This document shows, in pieces, positions 20,002 to 28,869 of a DNA stretch of 64,000 nt (positions are counted from its first letter, which is position 1; each line of letters begins with the position of its first letter). Below the pieces are notes generated by a model, which was given only the letters and a program-made list of their open reading frames with translations, was not told the DNA's origin and ran no database searches. The DNA is taken from assembly GCA_963838735.1 (NCBI GenBank), contig CAWISG010000002.1:248001-312000 (forward strand), in the 5' to 3' direction. Position numbers and translations under genes: made by a program. Source of the DNA: Parerythrobacter_A sp963838735. GTDB lineage: Bacteria > Pseudomonadota > Alphaproteobacteria > Sphingomonadales > Sphingomonadaceae.

Positions 20002-20472
20002 ATGACCGACCAGCGTTCCGTATCCGACCAGCCCCGCTTCCTCGGACAGCAAACCCCGCTGCCCGCCTCTCCCGACGTCGCCGTCTTGGATTATGTGCCA
20101 AATCCGCGCACGGGGGCGCTGTATCTCGTGCGTTTCGTTGCGCCGGAGTTCACGTCGCTGTGTCCGGTGACCGGCCAGCCCGACTTTGCGCATCTGGTCA
20201 TCGACTATGCCCCGGGCGAACGCATTGTGGAATCAAAGAGCCTCAAGCTGTTCCTCGGCAGTTTTCGCAACCATGCCGGTTTCCACGAGGACGTCACCGT
20301 CGGCATCGGCCAGCGCCTGATGGACGAGATGGAACCGCAATGGCTGCGCATCGGCGGATACTGGTACCCGCGCGGCGGCATCCCCATCGACGTATTCTGG
20401 CAAAGCGGCGCGGCACCTGAGGGCCTGTGGGTGCCCGAACAGGGCGTGCAGGGCTATCGCGGACGAGGGTAG
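20002..20472 (+). CDS. queF: NADPH-dependent 7-cyano-7-deazaguanine reductase (preQ0 reductase)
   Basis: Reduces the nitrile of preQ0 to the amine of preQ1 in queuosine tRNA modification. The QueF signature ESKSLKLFLGSFRNH begins at residue 77, and the catalytic cysteine and aspartate lie in TSLCPVTGQPDF (C54, D61). At 156 residues it is the short, unimodular form typical of Gram-positives and alphaproteobacteria. The ATG at 20002 gives a usual N-terminus; the frame extends to 19906. No other queuosine gene is nearby. Confidence 0.94.
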   Translation: MTDQRSVSDQPRFLGQQTPLPASPDVAVLDYVPNPRTGALYLVRFVAPEFTSLCPVTGQPDFAHLVIDYAPGERIVESKSLKLFLGSFRNHAGFHEDVTVGIGQRLMDEMEPQWLRIGGYWYPRGGIPIDVFWQSGAAPEGLWVPEQGVQGYRGRG

Positions 20473-20540
20473 GGGGTCGTTTTTTCGCACCCCATCCGGG
20501 GTGCGGTGTTCGGCCAACGGGCCGACGCGCAGTCGCGCTC

Positions 20541-20589
20541 TGGCTGCCGCGACCAAGATCAAAGAAGCCAGGCCGGGTCGCGGCAGCCA
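20541..20589. repeat. Long perfect inverted repeat between queF and tRNA-Thr
   Basis: TGGCTGCCGCGACC at 20541-20554 is the exact reverse complement of 20576-20589, separated by 21 bases. A second perfect 8-bp hairpin (CGCACCCC, loop ATCC) lies at 20486-20505 in the same gap. The 209-base gap holds no convincing gene. No T-run follows either hairpin, so neither is a standard terminator. Could be structured RNA or a repeat. Confidence 0.6.
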
Positions 20590-20681
20590 TAGGCCGACCG
20601 GCCGCCCGCAGGGGCCCGTAGCGAAGCGCAGGATCAGCCCCGAGGACACGCGCCCGGATGGGTGCGTGCCAGTAAAGACGG

Positions 20682-20754
<73 letters not shown>

Positions 20755-20775
20755 CCTGGTGCGTGCGCCTTTGGT

Positions 20776-21658
20776 TCAAACTGCGCCGAAAGTCCACCCT
20801 TCGGTGCGTGCGATGGACGGGGTGAGGCCGGCTGGCGACCACCGCTTCGGTTCGCTGCCCTTTTTGCGCAGCCACGCCGCCGTCAGCAGCGCATCGGAAC
20901 TGTGGTCGTCGATTAGCACCCGCACCATCGACGGGGGGGCTGTCCAACGCTGCCAATGCCGTGTTCAGTTCGTCGACGGTGCGTATCTTGCTACGGCTCG
21001 CAGTGCGCCCAGCCTCGATAGCAGCAAGGCCAGTGTAAATTTCGACGATGACCGAGCCGCTTTCCGGTAGCGGATCGACCGGCCAGACTGGCACGGCGCC
21101 GTGCAAGCGATGCAGCACGCGCATGCCGGTCAGGCTGGACTTGCCGACCTGCGCCGCGCCGACGAGGTTGAAATTGCTGTAGGGTTTCAGGCCCATCGCG
21201 GCCTGAGCATGTTCGGTGACACGGAAACGCCCCCGTCCGTGCGCCGCGCCATTGCAGCGGAACTGCGCGCCCTCGCGCCCGCCATCGCGGCGGAAAAACG
21301 GAGCGAAGTCGGGATGGTCGCAGAACCCACCGGCTTCGAGGTTCGGATCGTCCTCGCAAAGCGCGTCGATGGTGGCCCATAGCTCCACTGCATCGCGCGG
21401 CGCATCGGCGACGCCGGGAAAATACGCGCCGCAATCAACAAATGGCAGGCCGATGCCGAGGTCCATGCCGACCAGCATATCGCCTGGCAGGTCGCGCAGC
21501 ACGGCCAGCACGTCCTCCCGCGACCAGCCACGCCCCCGTTCCACCAGCACCGGTGGGCCACCTTCCGCATCGGCGACAGCCAGCGCGATGCCCTTCTGCC
21601 GAGCGCCCTTCGCGCCCGACCAGTCGATGGCGAGAAACTGCGCGAACCGACCCGTCAT
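20776..21658 (-). pseudogene. DUF429-like protein, frameshifted in a C7 run
   Basis: Protein of uncertain function resembling the DUF429 (RNase H-like fold) family: FLAIDWSGAKGARQKGIALAV at the start and VGMDLGIGLPF. The start ATG at 21658 overlaps the rarA stop (ATGA). The frame breaks at a run of seven C (minus strand; plus 20933-20939). With six C it reads on as SMVRVLIDDHSSDALLTAAW and ends WTFGAV at a TGA at 20776-20778, a sensible C-terminus; as given, the frame runs into the tRNA. The length of the interval is 3n+1, matching one extra base. A homopolymer error is the simplest cause. Confidence 0.75.
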
Positions 21659-22962
21659 TCCCGCCCACTCCGCAAGCTGTCCCAATGCGCCAGCCGTTCG
21701 CGCAGCTTGCGTTCGAAGCCGCGATCGACCGGCCGGAAATAGGTCTGCGGCTCCATGCCGTCCGGCCAGTAGTTGTCGCCGGAAAAGCCTTCTTCCGCAT
21801 CGTGGTCGTAACTGTATCCCTTGCCGTAGCCGACGTCCTTCATCAGCTTGGTCGGCGCGTTCAGGATGTTGGCGGGCGGCATCAGGCTGCCGGTTTGCTT
21901 CGCGCTGTGCCACGCCGATTTCTGCGCGGCATAGACCGCGTTCGATTTGGGTGCGGTGGCGAGATAAAGGCACGCCTGCGCCAGCGCCAGCTCGCCTTCC
22001 GGGCTGCCGAGGAAGCGATAGGCTTCGGTCGCGGCGACGCATTGCGGCAGCGCGTGCGGGTCGGCGAGGCCAATATCCTCCACCGCCATCCGCACCAGTC
22101 GTCGCGCCAGGAACAGCGGTTCCTCCCCTGCCGTCAGCATCCGCGCGAGGTAATAGAGCGCTGCTTGCGGGTCGGAGCCGCGCACCGCCTTGTGCAGGGC
22201 ACTGATGAGGTTGTAGTGTCCGTCGCGGTCCCGGTCGTACACCGCCACGCGGCGTTGCAGAAACCCCGCAAGGCCCGCCGGATCGAGCGGTTCTGCCAGT
22301 TCCGCGTTATACAAGGTTTCGGCCTGATTGAGCAGGAAGCGCCCATCGCCGTCCGCGCTCGCCACCAGCGCATGACGTGCCGCGTCCGTCACCGGCAGTG
22401 GCCCCGCCAGCGCTTCTGCCCGGTCCAGCAGTTTGCCCAGCGCGTCGGCATCGAGGCGGTGCAGGATCAGCACCTGCGCGCGGCTCAATAGCGCGGCGTT
22501 GAGTGCGAAGCTGGGGTTCTCCGTCGTCGCGCCGACCAGCGTCACCGTGCCGCGTTCCACGAAGGGCAGGAATCCGTCCTGCTGCGCGCGGTTGAAACGG
22601 TGAATCTCGTCCACGAACAGCAACGTGCGGCGGCCCGATGCTTCCGCCGCTGCAAAGGATTTTTTCAGGTCGGCGACGCCGGTGAACACCGCGCTGATGC
22701 TGTCGAACCGCATGTCCACCGCATCGGCCAGCAGGCGCGCAATGCTGGTCTTGCCGGTGCCGGGCGGCCCCCACAGGATCATGCTGGAGAGCCGTCGCGC
22801 TGCGACCATGCGACCGATGGTACCTTCTGCGCCAGTCAGGTGGCGTTGCCCGATAACCTCGTCCAGCGCGCGCGGCCGCAACTGGTCGGCCAGCGGCGCA
22901 TCGGCGGCGGGCGTATCGGGTGTGTCGGGCTGTGCGGGGTCGTCGGCGAACAGGTCTGGCAT
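21655..22962 (-). CDS. rarA: Replication-associated recombination protein A (RarA/MgsA)
   Basis: AAA+ ATPase related to clamp loaders that acts at stalled replication forks. Walker A GPPGTGKT is at residues 65-72 and Walker B FVDEIHRFN at about 116-124; GATTENPSFALNAALLSR contains sensor 1, and the C-terminal tetramerisation region carries VGYGKGYSYDHD. Length (435) is normal. The ORF ends in an ATGA overlap with the DUF429-like gene, with tRNA-Thr after that. It is divergent from the small membrane protein at 23072. Confidence 0.95.
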   Translation of the reverse strand: MPDLFADDPAQPDTPDTPAADAPLADQLRPRALDEVIGQRHLTGAEGTIGRMVAARRLSSMILWGPPGTGKTSIARLLADAVDMRFDSISAVFTGVADLKKSFAAAEASGRRTLLFVDEIHRFNRAQQDGFLPFVERGTVTLVGATTENPSFALNAALLSRAQVLILHRLDADALGKLLDRAEALAGPLPVTDAARHALVASADGDGRFLLNQAETLYNAELAEPLDPAGLAGFLQRRVAVYDRDRDGHYNLISALHKAVRGSDPQAALYYLARMLTAGEEPLFLARRLVRMAVEDIGLADPHALPQCVAATEAYRFLGSPEGELALAQACLYLATAPKSNAVYAAQKSAWHSAKQTGSLMPPANILNAPTKLMKDVGYGKGYSYDHDAEEGFSGDNYWPDGMEPQTYFRPVDRGFERKLRERLAHWDSLRSGRE

Positions 22963-23071
22963 GTGCGGTTCGGGTAGGCGGGACGCTGGTTACGAACAAG
23001 GCTTTCATACCGGGCGTTTTGGCGTATGCAGGGGGCGGGCGGAACGCTGGAGCAACGGGGCAGGATGCAGT

Positions 23072-23524
23072 ATGATGCAGGTTCGACAAACACCGCTCCA
23101 TCTCTGGTTCGTCGGCGTCATCTCGCTGTTGTGGCATGCAGGCGGCGGGTTCGATTATGTGTCGATCCAGTCCGGCGATGCCGATTACCTGCAAATGACG
23201 GCGCAATCGCTTGGTGTGGGGGCAGAGGCAGTGCGCACCTATTTCGACGGCTGGCCGGCCCTGATCCATGCGACATGGGCCATCGGCGTATGGGGCGGGG
23301 TGCTCGGCTCGCTGCTGCTCATGCTGCGCAGCCGGTTCGCGTTCCATGCCTTCCTTGCCAGCGTCGCGGGCACGACCGTGACGTTCCTCTATCGCATGAT
23401 CGACCCGCTGGAAGGGGTGCAGACCTCGCTCGGTGCAGTGTTGATGACGGTGCTGATCTTCGCCGCCAGCGTGTTGCTGATCCGCTATTCCAAGCTGATG
23501 ACCGCCAGCGGCGTCTTACGCTGA
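23072..23524 (+). CDS. Predicted four-helix membrane protein
   Basis: 150-residue hydrophobic protein, no family recognised. Four likely transmembrane segments: LHLWFVGVISLLWHAGGGF; LIHATWAIGVWGGVLGSLLL; FHAFLASVAGTTVTFLY; and AVLMTVLIFAASVLLIRY. Two ATG codons in a row (23072, 23075) can start it; the frame is open much further upstream, antisense to rarA, which is ignored. The last nine bases overlap the convergent glycosyltransferase gene. Sphingomonad genomes often have such a protein near rarA, but I cannot name it. Confidence 0.7.
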   Translation: MMQVRQTPLHLWFVGVISLLWHAGGGFDYVSIQSGDADYLQMTAQSLGVGAEAVRTYFDGWPALIHATWAIGVWGGVLGSLLLMLRSRFAFHAFLASVAGTTVTFLYRMIDPLEGVQTSLGAVLMTVLIFAASVLLIRYSKLMTASGVLR

Positions 23525-24673
23525 CGGCGCTTTTTCGGATGAAACGAGCTGCCGATAGGTATCGACCACCGTCTGGTTGATCGCATCCCAGGCGTAGTCC
23601 TTGCTGCGCGTCTCGCCAGCATCGCCATGCGCACCGCGCAGGGCCGCATCGGTGCAGTAAGGCGCGATAGCATCAGCAAAAGCGTTTGTATCGCCTGGCG
23701 GAACCAGTTGGCCTGTGACGCCATCCTCGACCAGGCTGGACGCGCCCGTTGCGCCCGCCGCCACTACCGGCAGGCCACATGCCATCGCTTCCAGCGTCAC
23801 GTTGCCGAATGTTTCGGTGACAGAGGGGTTGAAAAAGATGTCGCCGCTGGCCAGCGCGCGGCCAAGGTCGCTGCCGGTCTGGAACCCGGCAAACACACCG
23901 CCGGGCAGGGCCTGCTCGAACCATTTGCGCGCGGGCCCGTCGCCGATCACCAGCACCCGGTGCGGCACCTGCATCCGGCGCAGCGCGACGATGCTGTCGG
24001 CAAAAACGTCCAGCCCCTTTTCCATGACCAGTCGGCCGAGGAACACGATCGCCACGTCGTCGTCCGCGATGCCGTGCGCGCGCCGCCAATCGGGATCGCG
24101 GCGGTCGGAGGAGAAGATCGTGCGGTCCACGCCGCGCGACCAGATCGAGATATCGTCATGCATCCGCTGTTCGCGCAGCGTATCGACCATGCTTTGCGAC
24201 GGCGTGACGAGTGCGTCGCATTTGCGGTACAGCCGCCGCAACAGCGCCTCTATGCCGGGCTCGATAAAGCCCAGTTTGTAATAGCGCGGATAGGTTTCGA
24301 ACCGCGTATGCACCGATGCCAGCACCGGGATGCCTTGCTGGCGCGCCCATCTTACCGCGCCCTGTGCAGCAAAATCCGGGCTGGCAATGTGGACGATGTT
24401 TGGCGCGAAAGCGGCAAGATCGCGCTTCACCGCGCCGGTCAGCCCATAGGGAATGCGGTATTCGCCGCGTCCCGGGAACGCAATGCTCGGTACGCTGACA
24501 AGATCGCCGGTCGGTGCGAAGGCGGGTTCATCGACCGTGGGCGAATAGACACGCACCTGCGCACCCTGACGCAGCAGATATTCGACCAACCGGTTCAGCG
24601 CCTTGTTCGCGCCGTCCAGCGTCATGTTGTAATTGCCGCTGAACAGCGCAATGCGAAGGTCGGTCGTCTGCAT
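23516..24673 (-). CDS. Glycosyltransferase family 4 protein
   Basis: GT-B fold glycosyltransferase of 385 residues. The N-terminal domain begins IALFSGNYNMTLDGANKA; the C-terminal domain holds the GT4 hallmarks VFLGRLVMEKGLDVF and the acidic ExxxFGxxxLEAMACGLPVVA motif (here NPSVTETFGNVTLEAMACG). The ASVHTRFETYPRYY segment resembles GT4 enzymes that act on lipid acceptors (for example glucuronosyl/mannosyl diacylglycerol enzymes), but the substrate is not known. Divergent from serC, 165 bases away. Confidence 0.88.
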   Translation of the reverse strand: MQTTDLRIALFSGNYNMTLDGANKALNRLVEYLLRQGAQVRVYSPTVDEPAFAPTGDLVSVPSIAFPGRGEYRIPYGLTGAVKRDLAAFAPNIVHIASPDFAAQGAVRWARQQGIPVLASVHTRFETYPRYYKLGFIEPGIEALLRRLYRKCDALVTPSQSMVDTLREQRMHDDISIWSRGVDRTIFSSDRRDPDWRRAHGIADDDVAIVFLGRLVMEKGLDVFADSIVALRRMQVPHRVLVIGDGPARKWFEQALPGGVFAGFQTGSDLGRALASGDIFFNPSVTETFGNVTLEAMACGLPVVAAGATGASSLVEDGVTGQLVPPGDTNAFADAIAPYCTDAALRGAHGDAGETRSKDYAWDAINQTVVDTYRQLVSSEKAPSA

Positions 24674-24780
24674 TGCCCGCCGACATAGAACGCGCGCGCA
24701 GCCTTGGCGAGCCTGTGTTGTCCCCGGCGACCTGCCTTTGCGGCGCAGTTTCGTTTGACTCGATGCTGCACCGCACTATT

Positions 24781-24838
24781 GCCCGCATCGGGCCACGCGG
24801 TCCCAACGCCGCGCGAGCTCTCTGTAAGGAGAGAATAC
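24781..24838 (+). promoter_or_regulatory. Possible serC leader RNA motif
   Basis: Directly before serC two hairpins can be drawn: CGCGG-TCCCAACG-CCGCG (about 24797-24814), then CTCTC paired with GAGAG around the ribosome binding site AAGGAGAG, which would hide it. This arrangement resembles the serC motif, a conserved cis-RNA described upstream of serC in alphaproteobacteria. The match is from memory and needs a covariance search. Confidence 0.5.
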
Positions 24839-26002
24839 ATGACCGATACCGATAGCGAACCGACACTGAAGCCGGATCGCCCCCAGTTTTCGTCCGGACC
24901 GACCGTGAAGTTTCCCGGCTGGTCGCTCGATAAACTGCAAACCAAATCGCTGGGCCGTTCGCACCGTTCCGCCGTGGGCAAGGGGCGGCTGAAATATGCC
25001 ATCGACCTGAGTCGCGAATTGCTGGGCGTGCCCGACGACTATCTCGTCGGCATCATGCCGGCATCCGACACCGGCGCGCTGGAGTGCGCGATGTGGACCA
25101 TGCTGGGCAGCCGCCCCGCCACCGTCGCCGCGTGGGAAAGTTTCGGCAATGTCTGGATCCAGGATGCGGTCAAGCAACTGAAGCTGCCCGACCTGACCGT
25201 GCTGGACGCGGATTATGGCCAAGTCCCCGATCTTGCGTCCATCCCGCAGACGGACGACGTCGTGTTCACCTGGAACGGCACCACATCGGGCGCGAAGATC
25301 GCCGACACGGACTGGCTGGCGCCGGACCGCGCGGGGCTTGCCATCAACGATGCGACCAGCGCAGTGTTCGCGCAGGAGATGGACTGGCCCAAGCTGGATG
25401 CCACCACCTATAGCTGGCAAAAGGTGATGGGGTCCGAGGCGCAGCACGGGATGCTGATTCTCAGCCCGAAGGCGGTGGAGCGGATCGAAAGCTACGACCC
25501 GGCATGGCCGTTGCCCAAGCTGTTTCGCCTGAAGAAAGGCGGCAATATCAACCGCGCGATCTTCGAAGGGGCGACGATCAACACGCCCAGCCTGCTGGCA
25601 ACCGAAGACTATATCGCCGCGCTGGAATGGGCGAAAGCCATCGGCGGGCGGACGGCCCTGTTCGAACGGGCCGATGCCAATGCGAAGATCGTCACCGACT
25701 GGATCGAAGCGACACCGTGGCTGCGCAATATGGTGCCGGACCCGGCGCAGCGCACGAACACTGGCGTGTGCATGGTGTTTCAGGGCGAGTGGTATGACGG
25801 GCTGGACGATGACGCCAAGGCCGATGTGCCCAGGCGTATCGTCACAATGCTGGAGGAGCGCGATGTCGGCTACGACTTCAACGGGTATCGCGACGCCCCG
25901 CCCAGCTTGCGCATCTGGTGCGGTGGCACGGTGGAAGCCGAAGACCTGCGCCGCCTGCTGCCGTGGATTGAATGGGCGTATGCGCAGGTTCGGGGCAGCT
26001 AG
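24839..26002 (+). CDS. serC: Phosphoserine transaminase
   Basis: PLP enzyme converting 3-phosphohydroxypyruvate to 3-phosphoserine (serine synthesis), also used in pyridoxine synthesis. It is the short, alphaproteobacterial/archaeal-like type: FSSGPTVKFPGW, GRSHRS (phosphate binding), PASDTGALECAMW and the PLP lysine in SWQKVMG (K195). 387 residues. The ATG at 24839 has AAGGA immediately upstream; the longer frame is spurious. serA follows after a 142-base gap containing a palindromic repeat. Confidence 0.95.
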   Translation: MTDTDSEPTLKPDRPQFSSGPTVKFPGWSLDKLQTKSLGRSHRSAVGKGRLKYAIDLSRELLGVPDDYLVGIMPASDTGALECAMWTMLGSRPATVAAWESFGNVWIQDAVKQLKLPDLTVLDADYGQVPDLASIPQTDDVVFTWNGTTSGAKIADTDWLAPDRAGLAINDATSAVFAQEMDWPKLDATTYSWQKVMGSEAQHGMLILSPKAVERIESYDPAWPLPKLFRLKKGGNINRAIFEGATINTPSLLATEDYIAALEWAKAIGGRTALFERADANAKIVTDWIEATPWLRNMVPDPAQRTNTGVCMVFQGEWYDGLDDDAKADVPRRIVTMLEERDVGYDFNGYRDAPPSLRIWCGGTVEAEDLRRLLPWIEWAYAQVRGS

Positions 26003-26028
26003 CCCCGGTCCGTTCACCTTGACCCTCC

Positions 26029-26120
26029 CCGTTCGCCCTGAGCTTGTCGAAGGGTTGTCCTTTTCTTTCAGCGCCGTGCCCGAAGTCAGGGCGACCCTTC
26101 GACAAGCTCAGGGCGAACGG
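26029..26120. repeat. Palindromic REP-like repeat pair between serC and serA
   Basis: A perfect 27-bp inverted repeat: left arm 26029-26055 containing CCCTGAGCTTGTCGAAGGGT, right arm 26094-26120, 38-base spacer. Diverged relatives occur at 42688-42822, 58719-58755 and inside cobA. The sequence type (GAGCTTGTCGAAGG) is widespread between genes in sphingomonads. A transcript would fold into a long stem that could attenuate serA or stabilise serC mRNA. Confidence 0.9.
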
Positions 26121-26144
26121 TGTTTCTGCTTGTAGGTAAATCTC

Positions 26145-27757
26145 ATGACTCAAGAAACCCGGAAACCAAAAGTCCTTATCGCCGACAAGATGGACCCCAA
26201 CGCCGCGCGTATTTTCGAAGAGCGCGGCTGCGATGTCGATGTCATCACCGGCGAAACACCCGAACAGCTCATCGCCCGCATTGGCGAATATGAAGGGCTG
26301 GCAATCCGCTCCTCCACCACCGTCACACCCGGAGTGCTCGACGCCGCCACCAACCTGAAAGTCATCGGGCGCGCGGGCATCGGGGTCGACAATGTCGACG
26401 TGCCCTATGCCAGCGGCAAGGGCGTGGTGGTGATGAACACCCCGTTCGGCAATTCCATCACGACGGCGGAACACGCCATCGCGATGGTGATGGCCTTGGC
26501 GCGCCAGATCCCCGCCGCCAATGCGCGCACGCAGGCAGGCGAGTGGCCGAAGAAGGACTTCATGGGCGTCGAAGTGACCGGCAAGACGCTGGGCCTGATC
26601 GGTGCGGGCAATATCGGCTCCATCGTCGCCACCCGCGCGCTGGGGCTGCGGATGAAGGTCATCGCCTACGATCCCTTCCTGACCGATGAACGTGCCGTGG
26701 ACATGGGTGTCGAGAAGGTCGATCTGTCGACCTTGCTGGGCCGCGCCGACTTCGTCTCGCTGCATACGCCGCTGACCGACCAGACGCGCAATATCCTCAA
26801 CCGCGAGCGGCTGGAAAACGCCAAGCCCGGCATCCGCATCGTCAACTGCGCGCGCGGCGGACTGATCGACGAGGCGGCGTTGAAGGACGGCCTGGAAAGC
26901 GGCCATATCGCGGGCGCTGCGCTGGATGTCTTTGCCGAGGAACCGGCGACCGACAATCCGCTGTTCGGCGCACCCAATTTCATCTGCACCCCGCATCTGG
27001 GTGCCAGCACCACGGAGGCGCAGGTCAATGTCGCCTTGCAAGTGGCCGAGCAGATGTCGGACTATCTCGTCAATGGCGGCGTCACCAACGCGCTGAACAT
27101 GCCGAGCCTGAGCGCGGAGGAAGCGCCCAGGCTGAAACCCTACATGGCGCTGGCCGAGCGGTTGGGCAGCCTGGTCGGCCAGCTGGCGCATGGCAGCCTG
27201 ACAAAGATCAGCATCGAGCGCGAAGGCGCGGCGGCGGCGCTGAACGGCAAGCCGATCACGGGCGCGGTGCTGGCAGGGCTGATGAGCCAGTATTCGGACA
27301 CGGTGAACATGGTCAATGCGCCCTATCTGGCGGGCGAGCGCGGCATGGAAGTGCGCGAAATCCGCACCGAACGCGAAGGTGTGTATCACACGCTGGTGCG
27401 CGTGACGGTCGAAACGCAGGCAGGCAAGCGCAGCGTGGCGGGTACGCTGTTCGGGGCAGAAGCGCCGCGTCTGGTCAATATCTTCGGCGTCGGGATCGAG
27501 GCCGATTTGAAGGGCCACATGCTCTACATCGTCAATGAAGACGCGCCCGGTTTCATTGGCCGTATCGGCTCGCTGCTGGGCGAGCACGGGATCAATATCG
27601 GTAACTTCAATCTGGGGCGCCGCGGTCTCGATAGCAACGGACGAGGACGGCGAAGCGGTGCTTGTTGTTGAGCGTGGACAGCGCAATAACACCCGACGTC
27701 GTGGCACAGGCCGAGGCGCTCGAAGGCGTGCGCGTGGTCAAGGCCTTGCGGTTCTGA
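26145..27757 (+). pseudogene. serA: D-3-phosphoglycerate dehydrogenase, C-terminus frameshifted twice
   Basis: First enzyme of serine synthesis, NAD-dependent oxidation of 3-phosphoglycerate. The dehydrogenase part is intact: GRAGIGVDNVDV, LGLIGAGNIGSIVA, the catalytic INCARGG-type and CTPHLGAST motifs, then an ASB domain and the ACT domain from about residue 455. In the ACT domain the frame is lost after FNLGRR. The natural continuation GEAV is in frame +1 and LLLSVDSAITPDVV to VVKALRF in frame +2, ending at TGA 27755-27757. Two single-base insertions (about 27622-27645 and near 27661) explain this. Read as given, translation stops at 27671 after aberrant residues. hisZ starts five bases after the restored stop. 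Confidence 0.9.
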
Positions 27758-27762
27758 CGGAT

Positions 27763-28869
27763 ATGCGCTCATTCGACGACATTCTTCCTGAAGGGTTGGA
27801 GGATTACCTCCAGCCAGGTGCCGCCCGCGTCACCCGTGCCATGCGCGCTGCCCTGGATACGCTGGACGGCCACGGCTACGACCGGGTCCGCCCGCCGCTG
27901 GTCGAGTTTGAGCAATCGATGGCAACGCGCATGGCGAATGTCAGCGCGCACCGCATGTTCCGCTTCGTCGATCCTGCCAGCCTGCACATGCTGGCGCTGC
28001 GCAGCGACATGACCGTGCAGGTCGGGCGCATGGCGGCAACATCGCTCAACGCCGCACCGCGTCCGCTGCGGCTGTGTTATGCAGGCGAAGTCGCCACAAT
28101 TGTGCCGGAGGGTCTCGATCCCGCACGCCAGAGCCTGCAAATCGGGGCGGAGCTGGTCGGGGGCGACAGTGCCGAAGCCGCTGCCGAAATTGCGACGCTG
28201 GCTATCGCGGCGTTACGTGCCGCCGGAGCGGAAAATATCGGTATCGATTTCACTCTGCCCGACCTTGTCGATACGCTTGCCGAAGAGGCCCTGCCTCTGC
28301 CAGTTGAAAAGCGCGAGGCAGTTCGGCGCGAGCTGGACATGAAGGATGCCGGCGCGTTGAAGGCCGCGGCCGGGGAGGCGTATCTGCCCTTGCTATACGC
28401 TGCCGGACCGTTCGAGCAGGCGCTAGCACATATTGCCGCCATAGACGCGGGCGGCGCATTGGCGAGCCGCATCGCTGGCCTGCGCAAAGTCGCGGAACAT
28501 ATCGGCGATAGCGCGCGCATTACTCTAGACCCGACCGAGCGCCACGGCTTCGAATACCAGAGCTGGTTCGGCTTTACGCTATATGCCGATGGCGTGCGCG
28601 GCGCGATGGGGCGCGGCGGCACCTATTCCATTGGCAGCACCGACGAGGTTGCCACCGGTTTCTCGCTCTATCTCGACCCGCTGGTGCGCGTTCTGCGAGA
28701 CCATCCCTCGCAACGCACCGCTTACCTGCTGCCGGACCATGACAAGGAAGTCGCCGCCGACCTGCGCACCAAGGGCTGGCGCACCGTGAATGCGCTGATC
28801 GAGGGCGAAAACCCGGTGGCGCTGGGCTGTACGCACCGGCTCGAAGGCGCGGAGCCGGTTGCGCTCTAG
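27763..28869 (+). CDS. hisZ: ATP phosphoribosyltransferase regulatory subunit
   Basis: Histidyl-tRNA-synthetase-like protein lacking aminoacylation activity; it partners the short HisG in the first step of histidine synthesis. Motifs include LPEGLEDYLQPGA, YDRVRPPLVEFE, LRSDMTVQVGRMA and the C-terminal GGTYSIGSTDEVATGFSLYL. 368 residues. The ATG at 27763 lies after the restored serA stop; the upstream frame from 27535 is serA DNA. The end overlaps the aldo/keto reductase gene by four bases tail to tail. hisG itself is not in the window. Confidence 0.9.
   Translation: MRSFDDILPEGLEDYLQPGAARVTRAMRAALDTLDGHGYDRVRPPLVEFEQSMATRMANVSAHRMFRFVDPASLHMLALRSDMTVQVGRMAATSLNAAPRPLRLCYAGEVATIVPEGLDPARQSLQIGAELVGGDSAEAAAEIATLAIAALRAAGAENIGIDFTLPDLVDTLAEEALPLPVEKREAVRRELDMKDAGALKAAAGEAYLPLLYAAGPFEQALAHIAAIDAGGALASRIAGLRKVAEHIGDSARITLDPTERHGFEYQSWFGFTLYADGVRGAMGRGGTYSIGSTDEVATGFSLYLDPLVRVLRDHPSQRTAYLLPDHDKEVAADLRTKGWRTVNALIEGENPVALGCTHRLEGAEPVAL

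Noticed and set aside
20486..20505. 8-bp hairpin after queF as a terminator
   Set aside because: The T-run lies before, not after, the hairpin on the plus strand, and A residues follow on the minus strand.
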